Shown here: positions 1-5,385 of the stretch, in pieces
Layout: each line of letters begins with the position of its first letter
Numbering within the stretch: the stretch's first letter is position 1
Assembly: GCA_018823385.1 (NCBI GenBank)
Contig: JAHJIK010000020.1
Location: 1-6,481, forward strand
Origin: Patescibacteria group bacterium
GTDB taxonomy: Bacteria > Patescibacteriota > Minisyncoccia > Phycocordibacterales > Phycocordibacteraceae
Direction: 5' to 3'
Length of the DNA stretch: 6,481 bases
The notes under the pieces: generated by a model
Database searches by the model: none
What the model saw: the letters and a program-made list of their open reading frames with translations, nothing else
Told to the model about the DNA's origin: nothing
Program-made: the position numbers and the translations under genes

Positions 1-507
1 AATACTCTCATCAAGTATTTCGAGTCCATATATCTCTGCTGCAATTCTTGATGCAATTACCGCCGTGTTGTCCGACAACACACCAGCAGCCAAATCAGCT
101 GCGGCCTTTGCCGTATCAACATACTCTTCAATATCAACGCCTGGCCATTTCCGCTTTAGGTACATACGGCACTGTTTCAATGCCTGATCGTGTGAGGTGA
201 TCATACTTATTTGTTCTGCATTGATTCCCTTCTTCACCAAAAGGTTCTGATGTACGTCTATCTCAAACATCTTCTGTACCTTGAAGCGGTGTGCAGCCAT
301 TGCATGCACCGCTTCAATTACAATCCCTCCGTTACTGTTCTCTATGGGAAAGATGCCAGTTTCAACACGACCCTCTTCAAGGGCTGAGAGTACGGCTTCA
401 ACAGAAACTAAATACTCCAGTTCAATCTCTAAGCCCTCCTTGTCTGCATATGTACGTGCAGCTTCTTCTGAAAACGCACCTCTGGCACCAGATATTCCTA
501 TTTTCAT
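1..507 (-). CDS. pheA: Prephenate dehydratase, 5' part only (cut by the left edge)
   Basis: The visible 169 residues start at the ATG at 507 and stay open to base 1. Prephenate dehydratase converts prephenate to phenylpyruvate, the last committed step toward phenylalanine, in the cytoplasm. Family motifs in order are a glycine-rich start with GAFSEEAA (residues 10-17), GIFPIENSNGG (51-61), ITSHDQALKQC (103-113), DTAKAA (131-136) and AVIASRIAAEIYGL (149-162). The catalytic TRF motif and any C-terminal ACT regulatory domain lie beyond the window. The protein begins directly with the dehydratase domain, so no N-terminal chorismate mutase is fused to it. It follows the DUF347 gene by 33 nt on the same strand and may be co-transcribed with it. 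No Shine-Dalgarno sequence precedes the start; a TATTCT -10-like hexamer ends 7 nt before it, which would fit a leaderless mRNA. Family assignment is firm; completeness cannot be judged. Confidence 0.93.
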   Translation of the reverse strand, partial: MKIGISGARGAFSEEAARTYADKEGLEIELEYLVSVEAVLSALEEGRVETGIFPIENSNGGIVIEAVHAMAAHRFKVQKMFEIDVHQNLLVKKGINAEQISMITSHDQALKQCRMYLKRKWPGVDIEEYVDTAKAAADLAAGVLSDNTAVIASRIAAEIYGLEILDESI

Positions 508-540
508 TTGATTTAGAATACGGTACAGCGACACCAGCCC

Positions 541-1743
541 CTAGCTTAGCGTTGTGAGTAGTTCATGTATTGCCTTTAACTCCCTCTCTTTATTAGGTTT
601 AACTGACCGAACCTCTCGAAGAACAGCATCAATCGCGTCATCGATTTCCGTCCATTTTGCGCGATCGAGCGGCTTTAGTCGTGATTCTGCGACGTCCCAC
701 TCGTGCTCGAGGTCATTGGCTGCAGCTTTTGCTTTTGCAGCGTCATTCGCACTAACTGCAGCCAACATGTTCTGAGATATCGTAGTAAAGGGGCTGTAAT
801 CCTCTACTGAATGCGCCGGCTGTTGAGGTGTCGCTAAGGGAACGGCCTGTTCATTATGCGTATACCAAAGATATCCAGATGATGACGCCAGCAATACAAT
901 TCCGAGTGTGACGGCAACTTGAAGTACCGTCTTTGTTGATTCCTTTTTAGGAGCGATATCCTTTTTTACTTCTTCAATACTTGTCACATCTTTTTTAGTG
1001 ACTGAAAGATATAACACCGTTCCCACAATTGCAGCAATAAAGAGGGCGCTTGTTAATGGGGTTCCGAGACCCAGACCGCCATATTTGTGCGGTTGAGTAA
1101 GCAGGTCACCTATCGAAGCTCCGAGCGGACGAGTAAGAATATAGATGAGCCAGAAGGACAACACTGCATTTAGTCCGAATCGCCATGCAACGGCAATAGC
1201 AGCAATTGCGACCGCAACAATTATGCCGGTAGTGAAGTATCCAAGTCCCAGTCCTTCCGCAAGCAGATCACCCGCAGCCGTACCAAGTGCGAATGTAAAG
1301 AGAATGGCGAGCCAGTAATAAGCTTCTCGCTGAGCGGTCACAATTGAATGCATGGAAAGGTTCTTCTCTTTCCAGTACCAGACCGCAAAGGTTCCTGCGA
1401 GAAGAACACTAAACACCACCGTACTTACTTCAAGCGGTACGTTTAGAACATCAGTTAAGTTATCCGTTACGAGTGTGCCGAAGATACTTATAAGCACCAC
1501 CGCTGACCAATAAATACTTGGCACATATCGCTTTGCTCGGAACTGCACAAATAGTGCGCCCGCAAGGAGTGCTCCGGTAATAACAGAGGTGACGGTTAGG
1601 CCTAGATTGAGATTTACGTTAAGGAAATCAGCTGCTGTTTCTCCAACGGTCGTACCGAGAACTTTAATAATCCAGAAAAAGATAGTCACTTCTGGTACAC
1701 GGTTAAGGAACGCACTGACACGTAAGGGTTCTTCAGTTTGCAT
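541..1743 (-). CDS. DUF347-repeat (COG4705-like) integral membrane protein with extra C-terminal domain
   Basis: This 400-residue protein of unknown function is predicted to sit in the cytoplasmic membrane. Four related units fill residues 17-250: GTTVGETAADFL (30-41), GTLVTDNLTDVL (89-100), GTAAGDLLAEGL (154-165) and RPLGASIGDLL (205-215). Each lies among hydrophobic segments, giving about eight spans. The opening VPEVTIFFWIIKVL and the RPLGASIGDLL/GGLGLGT region are, from memory, typical of COG4705 proteins. A charged linker (250-271) leads to one more membrane span (about 272-294). The last 105 residues are Ala/Glu/Lys/Asp-rich and look helical, and I do not recognise them. The reading frame extends upstream to a GTG at 1794, but the added residues (MYYCWRTNLH...) do not look like a family N-terminus, so ATG 1743 is preferred. 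Neither start has a clear Shine-Dalgarno sequence. Some COG4705 members are described as metal-related, but nothing here shows a substrate. Confidence 0.85.
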   Translation of the reverse strand: MQTEEPLRVSAFLNRVPEVTIFFWIIKVLGTTVGETAADFLNVNLNLGLTVTSVITGALLAGALFVQFRAKRYVPSIYWSAVVLISIFGTLVTDNLTDVLNVPLEVSTVVFSVLLAGTFAVWYWKEKNLSMHSIVTAQREAYYWLAILFTFALGTAAGDLLAEGLGLGYFTTGIIVAVAIAAIAVAWRFGLNAVLSFWLIYILTRPLGASIGDLLTQPHKYGGLGLGTPLTSALFIAAIVGTVLYLSVTKKDVTSIEEVKKDIAPKKESTKTVLQVAVTLGIVLLASSSGYLWYTHNEQAVPLATPQQPAHSVEDYSPFTTISQNMLAAVSANDAAKAKAAANDLEHEWDVAESRLKPLDRAKWTEIDDAIDAVLREVRSVKPNKERELKAIHELLTTLS

Positions 1744-1830
1744 ATAAATGTGTAGTGAATAACGGTGGAGATTGGTCCGCCAACAGTAATACACCTCTCA
1801 GCTATATTTTATTTCACGCACTACAAGATG

Positions 1831-1901
1831 TGCGGGATAGGAGAATCGAACTCCTGCTAACAGTTTGGAAAACTGTAGTTCTACCATTAAACTAATCCCG
1901 C
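1831..1901 (-). tRNA. tRNA-Gly(UCC)
   Basis: The reverse strand folds into a complete 71-nt cloverleaf. The acceptor stem is GCGGGAT/ATCCCGC (7 bp), the D stem GTTT/GAAC, the anticodon stem ACAGT/ACTGT with loop TTTCCAA giving anticodon UCC, and the T stem AGGAG/CTCCT with loop TTCGATT. Position 73 is A, where most bacterial glycine tRNAs have U. The 3' CCA is not encoded (the next bases are CATC), so the CCA-adding enzyme must supply it. Confidence 0.97.
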
Positions 1902-1909
1902 GTGTTGCG

Positions 1910-1918
1910 AGGATACCA
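1910..1918 (-). promoter_or_regulatory. Extended -10 promoter element for tRNA-Gly(UCC)
   Basis: The reverse strand reads TGG-TATCCT, an extended -10 (TGn) with a 4/6 hexamer. It would start transcription near 1903, two bases before the mature tRNA 5' end. The same TATGGTAT core occurs upstream of tRNA-Gly(GCC). No convincing -35 box is visible. Confidence 0.4.
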
Positions 1919-1956
1919 TATATCCCCTCTCCTTTGCTAGAGTATTTTTATACATC

Positions 1957-1984
1957 TTGCATTTACTACAAAGTGTTGTATTGT
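1957..1984 (+). promoter_or_regulatory. Possible promoter of the trypsin-like protease gene (leaderless type)
   Basis: TTGCAT (1957-1962) and TATTGT (1979-1984) are separated by 16 nt and match the -35 and -10 consensus at about four of six positions each. The -10-like hexamer ends 6 nt before the ATG at 1991, so transcription would start at or next to the start codon. That agrees with the lack of a Shine-Dalgarno sequence there. Confidence 0.35.
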
Positions 1985-1990
1985 ACATTC

Positions 1991-3169
1991 ATGAAAGAAA
2001 CACTTGTTTCTGGTAGTGGGGCCGCACTTGGTATCGCACTCCTTATATTCGCACTCACCTATTCAGCCTCAACACCACGTGTGTTGGACATAGCTCCTGA
2101 GGTCTCAATCCCTGTAGGGGATCTTTCTGCAATTCACGCCAATACTTCTGTTTCCTCTCCCCTCTTTTCACAAGAGTTTGTTCCTACTGGATACGATATT
2201 TTCGACAATCTCCTTCTCTCGAATCGAACGAAGTCCAACATTTCAAGTACAACCACCCCTTCGGCCGCTTCGGTCTCTAAGGCACTTCGAACTAAGCAGG
2301 CCTCATCAACACCCACACTCTCCCCTAAAACAGCGCTCACCGCCAATACAGTGGCTCTCCGAGGTGCTGCAGTTAACATCCTGTGTACATCAAAGGATGG
2401 TTCTGTACGTTCTGTGTCAGGCTCCGGTGTGATTATAGATTCACGGGGAATTATCCTTACCGTAGCGCACGTAGCGCAGATGTATCTCCTTGCTAACTAC
2501 CCAACGCCAGGAAATGTGAGCTGTATTGTACGAACCGGAAGCCCTGCTGTCTCTGCGTACACTGCAGAGCTCGTATATATATCGTCTGATTGGATCACCA
2601 AGTATCCAAACACCCTTGTTGCTGCAGCTCCTACAGGAACAGGAGCAAACGACTTTGCCCTTATCGCTATTACCGGAAGCACTACCAACACTCCCCTTCC
2701 AACCGACTTCCCTGCAGTTCCTCTCAGCACCGAGACTCCAAAGGCAGGAGATGCCGTAGGTGTTGGGTCATATGGCGCACAGTATCTAACCTCAAATGAA
2801 ATACGTACTGGTCTCTATCAGACACTGGTATACGGCCTAATTCTTAAGGACTACACATTCACCACAAACAAGGTGGAAGCTCTGTCCATTAAGGCAGGTG
2901 CCGCAGCCCAGCCAGGATCTTCAGGTGGCGGTGTCGTTAACACTCGTGGTGAGTACACCGGACTTATCACCAACAGCAGCAATACCGGAGATTTTAGTAC
3001 ACGTGAACTACGTGCAATTACCCCCTTCCATATTCGGAATAGCTTTAAGGACGATATGGGTACAGAACTAGATAGCTATATAGCTAATAGCTCTAAGCAG
3101 GAATTGATTGCTGCGTTCAAGACTAAGAGTGCAAAACTAGGCGCACTCGTTATCAACGCAATTAAGTAG
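1991..3169 (+). CDS. Membrane-anchored trypsin-like serine protease
   Basis: This 392-residue protein has an uncleaved-looking N-terminal membrane segment (residues 8-26). A Ser/Thr/Pro-rich linker (about 80-118) and a chymotrypsin-fold protease domain (about 120-345) follow. The catalytic triad is visible: His160 in LTVAHVA, Asp221 in NDFALIAI and Ser311 in PGSSGGGV. It should act outside the cytoplasmic membrane, probably in protein quality control or processing; the substrate is unknown. The only two cysteines, C132 and C178, flank the His160 region and could form a disulfide. Unlike DegP/HtrA there is no PDZ domain, as only about 47 residues follow the protease fold. The frame is open upstream to an ATG at 1865, but that would run antisense through tRNA-Gly and put 42 unlikely residues before the membrane segment, so ATG 1991 is chosen. 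The stop codon abuts the convergent tRNA-Pro. Confidence 0.88.
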   Translation: MKETLVSGSGAALGIALLIFALTYSASTPRVLDIAPEVSIPVGDLSAIHANTSVSSPLFSQEFVPTGYDIFDNLLLSNRTKSNISSTTTPSAASVSKALRTKQASSTPTLSPKTALTANTVALRGAAVNILCTSKDGSVRSVSGSGVIIDSRGIILTVAHVAQMYLLANYPTPGNVSCIVRTGSPAVSAYTAELVYISSDWITKYPNTLVAAAPTGTGANDFALIAITGSTTNTPLPTDFPAVPLSTETPKAGDAVGVGSYGAQYLTSNEIRTGLYQTLVYGLILKDYTFTTNKVEALSIKAGAAAQPGSSGGGVVNTRGEYTGLITNSSNTGDFSTRELRAITPFHIRNSFKDDMGTELDSYIANSSKQELIAAFKTKSAKLGALVINAIK

Positions 3170-3240
3170 TCGGGGTGCGGAGAATTGAACTCCGTCTACT
3201 TGCTCCCAAAGCAAGCGTACTACCGGTATACGACACCCCG
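3170..3240 (-). tRNA. tRNA-Pro(UGG)
   Basis: The reverse strand gives a 71-nt cloverleaf. The acceptor stem is CGGGGTG/CACCCCG, the D stem GTAT/GTAC, the anticodon stem CTTGC/GCAAG with loop TTTGGGA (anticodon UGG), and the T stem CGGAG/CTCCG with loop TTCAATT. It has the C1-G72 pair and A73 expected of bacterial proline tRNA. No CCA is encoded: the bases after A73 are CTA, the complement of the neighbouring gene's stop codon. There is no spacer between this gene and the end of the convergent protease gene. Confidence 0.97.
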
Positions 3241-3249
3241 ATACCATGC

Positions 3250-3255
3250 ATCCTA
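3250..3255 (-). promoter_or_regulatory. Possible extended -10 for tRNA-Pro(UGG)
   Basis: On the reverse strand TGT-TAGGAT is an extended -10-like sequence (hexamer 4/6). It would start transcription near 3243, three bases before the tRNA. The spacing matches the other tRNA promoters in the window. The hexamer alone is weak. Confidence 0.3.
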
Positions 3256-3273
3256 ACAGGTTTCTGTTTTTTT
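3255..3273 (+). terminator. Weak intrinsic terminator after the protease gene
   Basis: AACAG (3255-3259) and CTGTT (3264-3268) can form a 5-bp stem with a 4-nt loop, followed by an unbroken T run to 3273. It lies beyond the antisense tRNA-Pro. It could end plus-strand transcripts of the protease, but the stem is short. Confidence 0.3.
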
Positions 3274-3324
3274 GGCAGTACCCTACAAAGGACTCTTTTC
3301 AACAGTCGTATTAGACAGAAACGG

Positions 3325-3496
3325 TGTGGATATAGAAGTTATCAAGGACTTTTAAACAGATTCTGTGAGTTTTATGAAGAAAAGATGATTTTAATGCCTT
3401 ATACCAAATGGCTTATTTACTTACTTTAATCTAAAGGAAATATGAAAAGGTGTCCTTTATCCCCACTGTTAACACCTTTGTCCACAGTTGTCCCCA
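3325..3496. other. Candidate replication origin: AT-rich DNA with DnaA-box-like 9-mers
   Basis: No gene is supported between tRNA-Pro (3240) and the hairpin at 3496. Bases 3331-3460 have 35 G+C in 130 (27%), against half G+C in a sample of cca (30 of 60 bases at 4261-4320). Three 9-mers match TTATCCACA at 8/9: ATATCCACA (reverse strand, 3325-3333), TTATCCCCA (3457-3465) and TTGTCCACA (3478-3486). TTGTCCCCA (3488-3496) matches at 7/9. The last three share an orientation and are spaced 21 and 10 nt, close to whole helical turns. Assuming equal base use, about 0.04 such 8/9 matches are expected in this stretch. parS-like sites lie within 2 kb to the right. No dnaA or dnaN gene is visible, so this remains a candidate. 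Confidence 0.45.
3432..3460. repeat. Hairpin repeat, copy A
   Basis: TAAAGGA (3432-3438) and TCCTTTA (3453-3459) form a 7-bp inverted repeat around a 14-nt loop beginning AATATG. A second copy lies at 5563-5599, sharing TAAAGGA, AATATG and GTGTCCTTTAT in the same order. The right end overlaps the DnaA-box-like TTATCCCCA. Confidence 0.5.
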
Positions 3497-3533
3497 AAGC
3501 AAAAGACGACCTCTAAAGGTCGTCTTTTGCTTT
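3496..3533. terminator. Intrinsic terminator, perfect 17-bp hairpin
   Basis: The arms at 3496-3512 and 3517-3533 are exact reverse complements over 17 bp, with a 4-nt loop (CTAA). Both strands end in a T-rich TTTTGCTTT. It begins 2 nt beyond the CCA end of tRNA-Gly(GCC) and most likely terminates the minus-strand tRNA transcripts. It would also shield the AT-rich region to the left from them. Confidence 0.85.
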
Positions 3534-3535
3534 AC

Positions 3536-3609
3536 TGGTGCGGATAGGGAGAATCGAACTCCCGACTCGTCCTTGGCAAGGACGCGTTTTACCACTAAAC
3601 CATATCCGC
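3536..3609 (-). tRNA. tRNA-Gly(GCC), CCA encoded
   Basis: The reverse strand gives a cloverleaf of 71 nt plus an encoded CCA (3536-3538). The acceptor stem is GCGGATA/TATCCGC, the D stem GTTT/AAAC, the anticodon stem CGTCC/GGACG with loop TTGCCAA (anticodon GCC), and the T stem GGGAG/CTCCC. Position 73 is A, as in the other glycine tRNA here. It is the only one of the four tRNAs followed by CCA, which could be chance (1 in 64). Confidence 0.97.
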
Positions 3610-3619
3610 TAACCCGCAG

Positions 3620-3628
3620 ATAATACCA
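3620..3628 (-). promoter_or_regulatory. Extended -10 promoter element for tRNA-Gly(GCC)
   Basis: The reverse strand reads TGG-TATTAT, a TGn extended -10 with a 5/6 hexamer. The expected start is near 3613, four bases before the tRNA. It sits in the 41-nt gap after tRNA-Arg, so this tRNA probably has its own promoter besides read-through. A TTGAGA lies upstream but only 14 nt away. Confidence 0.5.
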
Positions 3629-3650
3629 TATACTCTTGCTCTCAATCTAG

Positions 3651-3722
3651 TGCTCCCGCCAGGACTCGAACCTGGAACGACTGTTCCGAAGACAGTAATG
3701 ATATCCATTTCACCACAGGAGC
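3651..3722 (-). tRNA. tRNA-Arg(UCG)
   Basis: The reverse strand gives a 72-nt cloverleaf. The acceptor stem is GCTCCTG/CGGGAGC with one G-U pair, the D stem GTGA/TCAT, the anticodon stem ACTGT/ACAGT with loop CTTCGGA (anticodon UCG), and the T stem CCAGG/CCTGG with loop TTCGAGT. Position 73 is A and no CCA is encoded (CTAG follows). It lies 59 nt from the divergent cca gene and upstream of tRNA-Gly(GCC). Confidence 0.97.
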
Positions 3723-3730
3723 GTTCCTAC

Positions 3731-3736
3731 ATACTA
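3731..3736 (-). promoter_or_regulatory. Possible -10 box for tRNA-Arg(UCG)
   Basis: TAGTAT on the reverse strand lies 8 nt from the tRNA 5' end and predicts a start near 3724. This is the same geometry as the other tRNA promoters. No -35 box is clear. Confidence 0.35.
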
Positions 3737-3743
3737 CGCCAGA

Positions 3744-3774
3744 GCTAGGAGAATATCCACTAGCGTACTAGTAT
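3744..3774 (+). promoter_or_regulatory. cca: Possible leaderless promoter of cca with a small palindrome
   Basis: TAGTAT (3769-3774) could be a -10 box ending 7 nt before the cca ATG, so transcription would start at the start codon. GCTAGGAG (3744-3751) lies 17 nt upstream, and the same arrangement (GCTAGGGG, 17 nt, TATTCT, 7 nt, ATG) precedes pheA. A perfect dyad ACTAG-CGTA-CTAGT (3759-3772) overlaps the -10 and could be an operator. Confidence 0.35.
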
Positions 3775-3781
3775 TTCGGTA

Positions 3782-5245
3782 ATGACGTTTGAGATACCTA
3801 CAGAAGTGACTCTGGTGTCTGGGAAGCTCCGTGCCGCTGGATACGAAGCATACCTTGTTGGAGGCTGTGTACGTGACCTATTCATTGGGAAAACCCCTAA
3901 GGATTGGGATATCACCACTAACGCTACACCTGAACAGATCCAGGCGGTGTTCCCTGATTCATTCTATGAGAATGACTTTGGTACGGTTGGAGTAAAGACA
4001 GGATCTGAATCCCCCACCCTTTCAATAATTGAAGTGACGCCGTATCGAACCGAATCAGGATACTCAGACAAGCGACGACCTGATGCTGTTGCATTTGGTA
4101 ACAGTCTTGATGAGGACCTTGCTCGAAGAGACTTCACCATCAACGCCATTGCATATGACGAAGATAAAGGACATTTTGTTGACCCATATAAAGGACAAGA
4201 GGACGTAAAAGCCCGTGTATTACGGACAGTTGGTGTACCTGCTGAGCGCTTTGAGGAGGACGCACTACGTCTTTTACGAGCAATCCGCCTTGTAGCTGAG
4301 CTAGATTTTGCTCTAGACGCTGAAACAGCAGCAGCAATGAAGGAAAAGGCCGTGAACCTGGCACACATTTCACGTGAAAGAATCCGTGATGAGTTCGTAA
4401 AGATACTAAACTCAAGCCAGCCAATGATGGCTCTAGGTTTGGCTCAACAGCTCGATATGCTGCAATACATCTCCCCTGAACTTCCCCGTGGAATAGGTAT
4501 AGATCAGAACCAGGCCCATAGTTATGATGTATTTGGCCATTTAATGCACTCAGTACAGCACGCAGCTGATAAGGAGTGGGACTTTGATATTCGCCTTGCT
4601 TCCCTCTTTCACGATGTATCTAAGCCGGAAACACGTCGCTGGTCTGACGAAAAGAAGGATTGGACCTTCCATGGCCATGAAGTAGTTGGTGCACGTGTAA
4701 CAAAGAAGGCCCTAGAGGATCTAAAGTTTTCACGGGAAACAATTGATAAGGTTACGAAACTAGTGCGTTGGCACATGTTTTTCTCTGATCCTGACCAAAT
4801 TACCCTATCAGCCGTACGTAGAATGATACGAAACGTAGGTGAGGAAAACATTTGGGACTTACTAAACCTCCGTATTTGTGACCGGATCGGCACAGGACGA
4901 CCAAAGGAACAGCCATTTAGATTCAGGAAGTACAAGGCGATGGTTGAAGAAGCGCTCAGAGACCCTATTTCAGTAGGAATGCTTAAGGTAGACGGTACGT
5001 ATATTATGAAAACCTTTCACGTGGAACCAGGTCCACGACTTGGTTGGACACTAAATGCCCTTCTAGAGGAGGTACTTGAGGATCCGTCACTCAATACTGA
5101 GGAAATACTTAGCGAAAAGGTACAAAACCTTCTAAAACTTAGTGATTCTGAACTAAAAGCGCTAGGAGATGCTGGAAAGCAAAAGCGTGATGAAAAGGAA
5201 GAAGAAGAACTACGTAAAATCAACGAACGGAACCACGTAGCCTAG
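3782..5245 (+). CDS. cca: CCA-adding tRNA nucleotidyltransferase with HD domain
   Basis: This 487-residue enzyme adds or repairs the 3' CCA of tRNAs in the cytoplasm using CTP and ATP. It is a class II (bacterial poly(A) polymerase-like) nucleotidyltransferase. Seen in order are LVGGCVRD (25-32), the metal-binding KDWD with Asp41 and Asp43, RRDFTINAIAYD (115-126), EEDALRLLRA (158-167) with the EDxxR signature, and SRERIRDE (197-204). An HD-type domain follows with His256, His277-Asp278 and His299. The last 30 residues are a Lys/Glu-rich charged tail. Length is normal for a class II enzyme with an HD domain. The ATG at 3782 gives a complete N-terminus and the next in-frame Met is far inside, but no Shine-Dalgarno sequence stands at the usual distance. 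Its job fits the neighbourhood: three of four tRNAs here lack an encoded CCA. Several parS-like sites lie within it. CCA-adding versus A-adding activity cannot be told from sequence alone. Confidence 0.95.
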   Translation: MTFEIPTEVTLVSGKLRAAGYEAYLVGGCVRDLFIGKTPKDWDITTNATPEQIQAVFPDSFYENDFGTVGVKTGSESPTLSIIEVTPYRTESGYSDKRRPDAVAFGNSLDEDLARRDFTINAIAYDEDKGHFVDPYKGQEDVKARVLRTVGVPAERFEEDALRLLRAIRLVAELDFALDAETAAAMKEKAVNLAHISRERIRDEFVKILNSSQPMMALGLAQQLDMLQYISPELPRGIGIDQNQAHSYDVFGHLMHSVQHAADKEWDFDIRLASLFHDVSKPETRRWSDEKKDWTFHGHEVVGARVTKKALEDLKFSRETIDKVTKLVRWHMFFSDPDQITLSAVRRMIRNVGEENIWDLLNLRICDRIGTGRPKEQPFRFRKYKAMVEEALRDPISVGMLKVDGTYIMKTFHVEPGPRLGWTLNALLEEVLEDPSLNTEEILSEKVQNLLKLSDSELKALGDAGKQKRDEKEEEELRKINERNHVA

Positions 5246-5275
5246 TTACACGTGAAAGGTGTTTTACGTGAAACA
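5244..5275. promoter_or_regulatory. parS: Tandem parS-like sites (ParB centromere)
   Basis: TGTTTTACGTGAAACA at 5260-5275 matches the widely conserved parS consensus TGTTTCACGTGAAACA at 15 of 16 positions. Directly adjacent, AGTTACACGTGAAAGG at 5244-5259 matches at 12 of 16 and overlaps the cca stop codon. With equal base use, about 0.00007 matches of 15/16 or better are expected in a window this size. parS is where the ParB CTPase loads onto DNA for chromosome segregation, usually close to the origin. No parA or parB gene is visible here. Confidence 0.75.
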
Positions 5276-5290
5276 CTACATTTGGGTACA

Positions 5291-5385
5291 AAAAGACCGC
5301 CTGAAACTGGGTTGGTGACCAAAATGAGGGGGCAAAATGGGTAGTCACCAAGGAGCAAATTAGTTTCCTTATAGGCGGTCTTTAT
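5291..5385. terminator. Large nested hairpin: bidirectional terminator or structured RNA
   Basis: Three nested perfect stems occur. P1 is AAAGACCGCCT (5292-5302) with AGGCGGTCTTT (5373-5383), 11 bp. P2 is GAAACT (5303-5308) with AGTTTC (5362-5367). P3 is TTGGTGAC (5312-5319) with GTCACCAA (5344-5351). A 5-nt bulge (CTTAT) separates P1 from P2, and a 3/10-nt internal loop separates P2 from P3. The 24-nt apical loop contains a direct repeat of CAAAATG. The plus strand ends in TCTTTATTT and the minus strand in TCTTTTT, so it can terminate both cca and any leftward transcript. It is far more elaborate than the simple terminator at 3496. I recognise no known RNA family. Confidence 0.65.

Noticed and set aside
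1744..1794. GTG start adding 17 residues to the DUF347 protein
   Set aside because: The added residues do not resemble the family N-terminus. A TATAGC lies at leaderless distance upstream of the GTG, so it is not impossible, but the internal ATG is better.
1865..1990. N-terminal extension of the trypsin-like protein from an upstream ATG
   Set aside because: It would run antisense through tRNA-Gly(UCC) and its promoter and bury the membrane anchor behind 42 unrelated residues.
3175..3429. An 84-codon open frame on the plus strand across tRNA-Pro and the AT-rich region
   Set aside because: It starts antisense inside tRNA-Pro, its protein has no recognisable feature, and the region has low-GC non-coding character.
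3380..3440. DnaA-trio array (reverse strand) next to the DnaA-box-like cluster
   Set aside because: Only scattered AAG/TAA triplets occur and no continuous in-phase run can be read.
3964..4935. Long open frames antisense to cca
   Set aside because: They have low-complexity, Ser/Arg-rich translations typical of shadows and lie wholly inside a well-supported gene.
5325..5345. ATG AGG GGG CAA AAT GGG TAG mini-frame in the nested-hairpin loop, a possible leader peptide
   Set aside because: Six codons with no ribosome binding site and no downstream gene to regulate; a chance occurrence.
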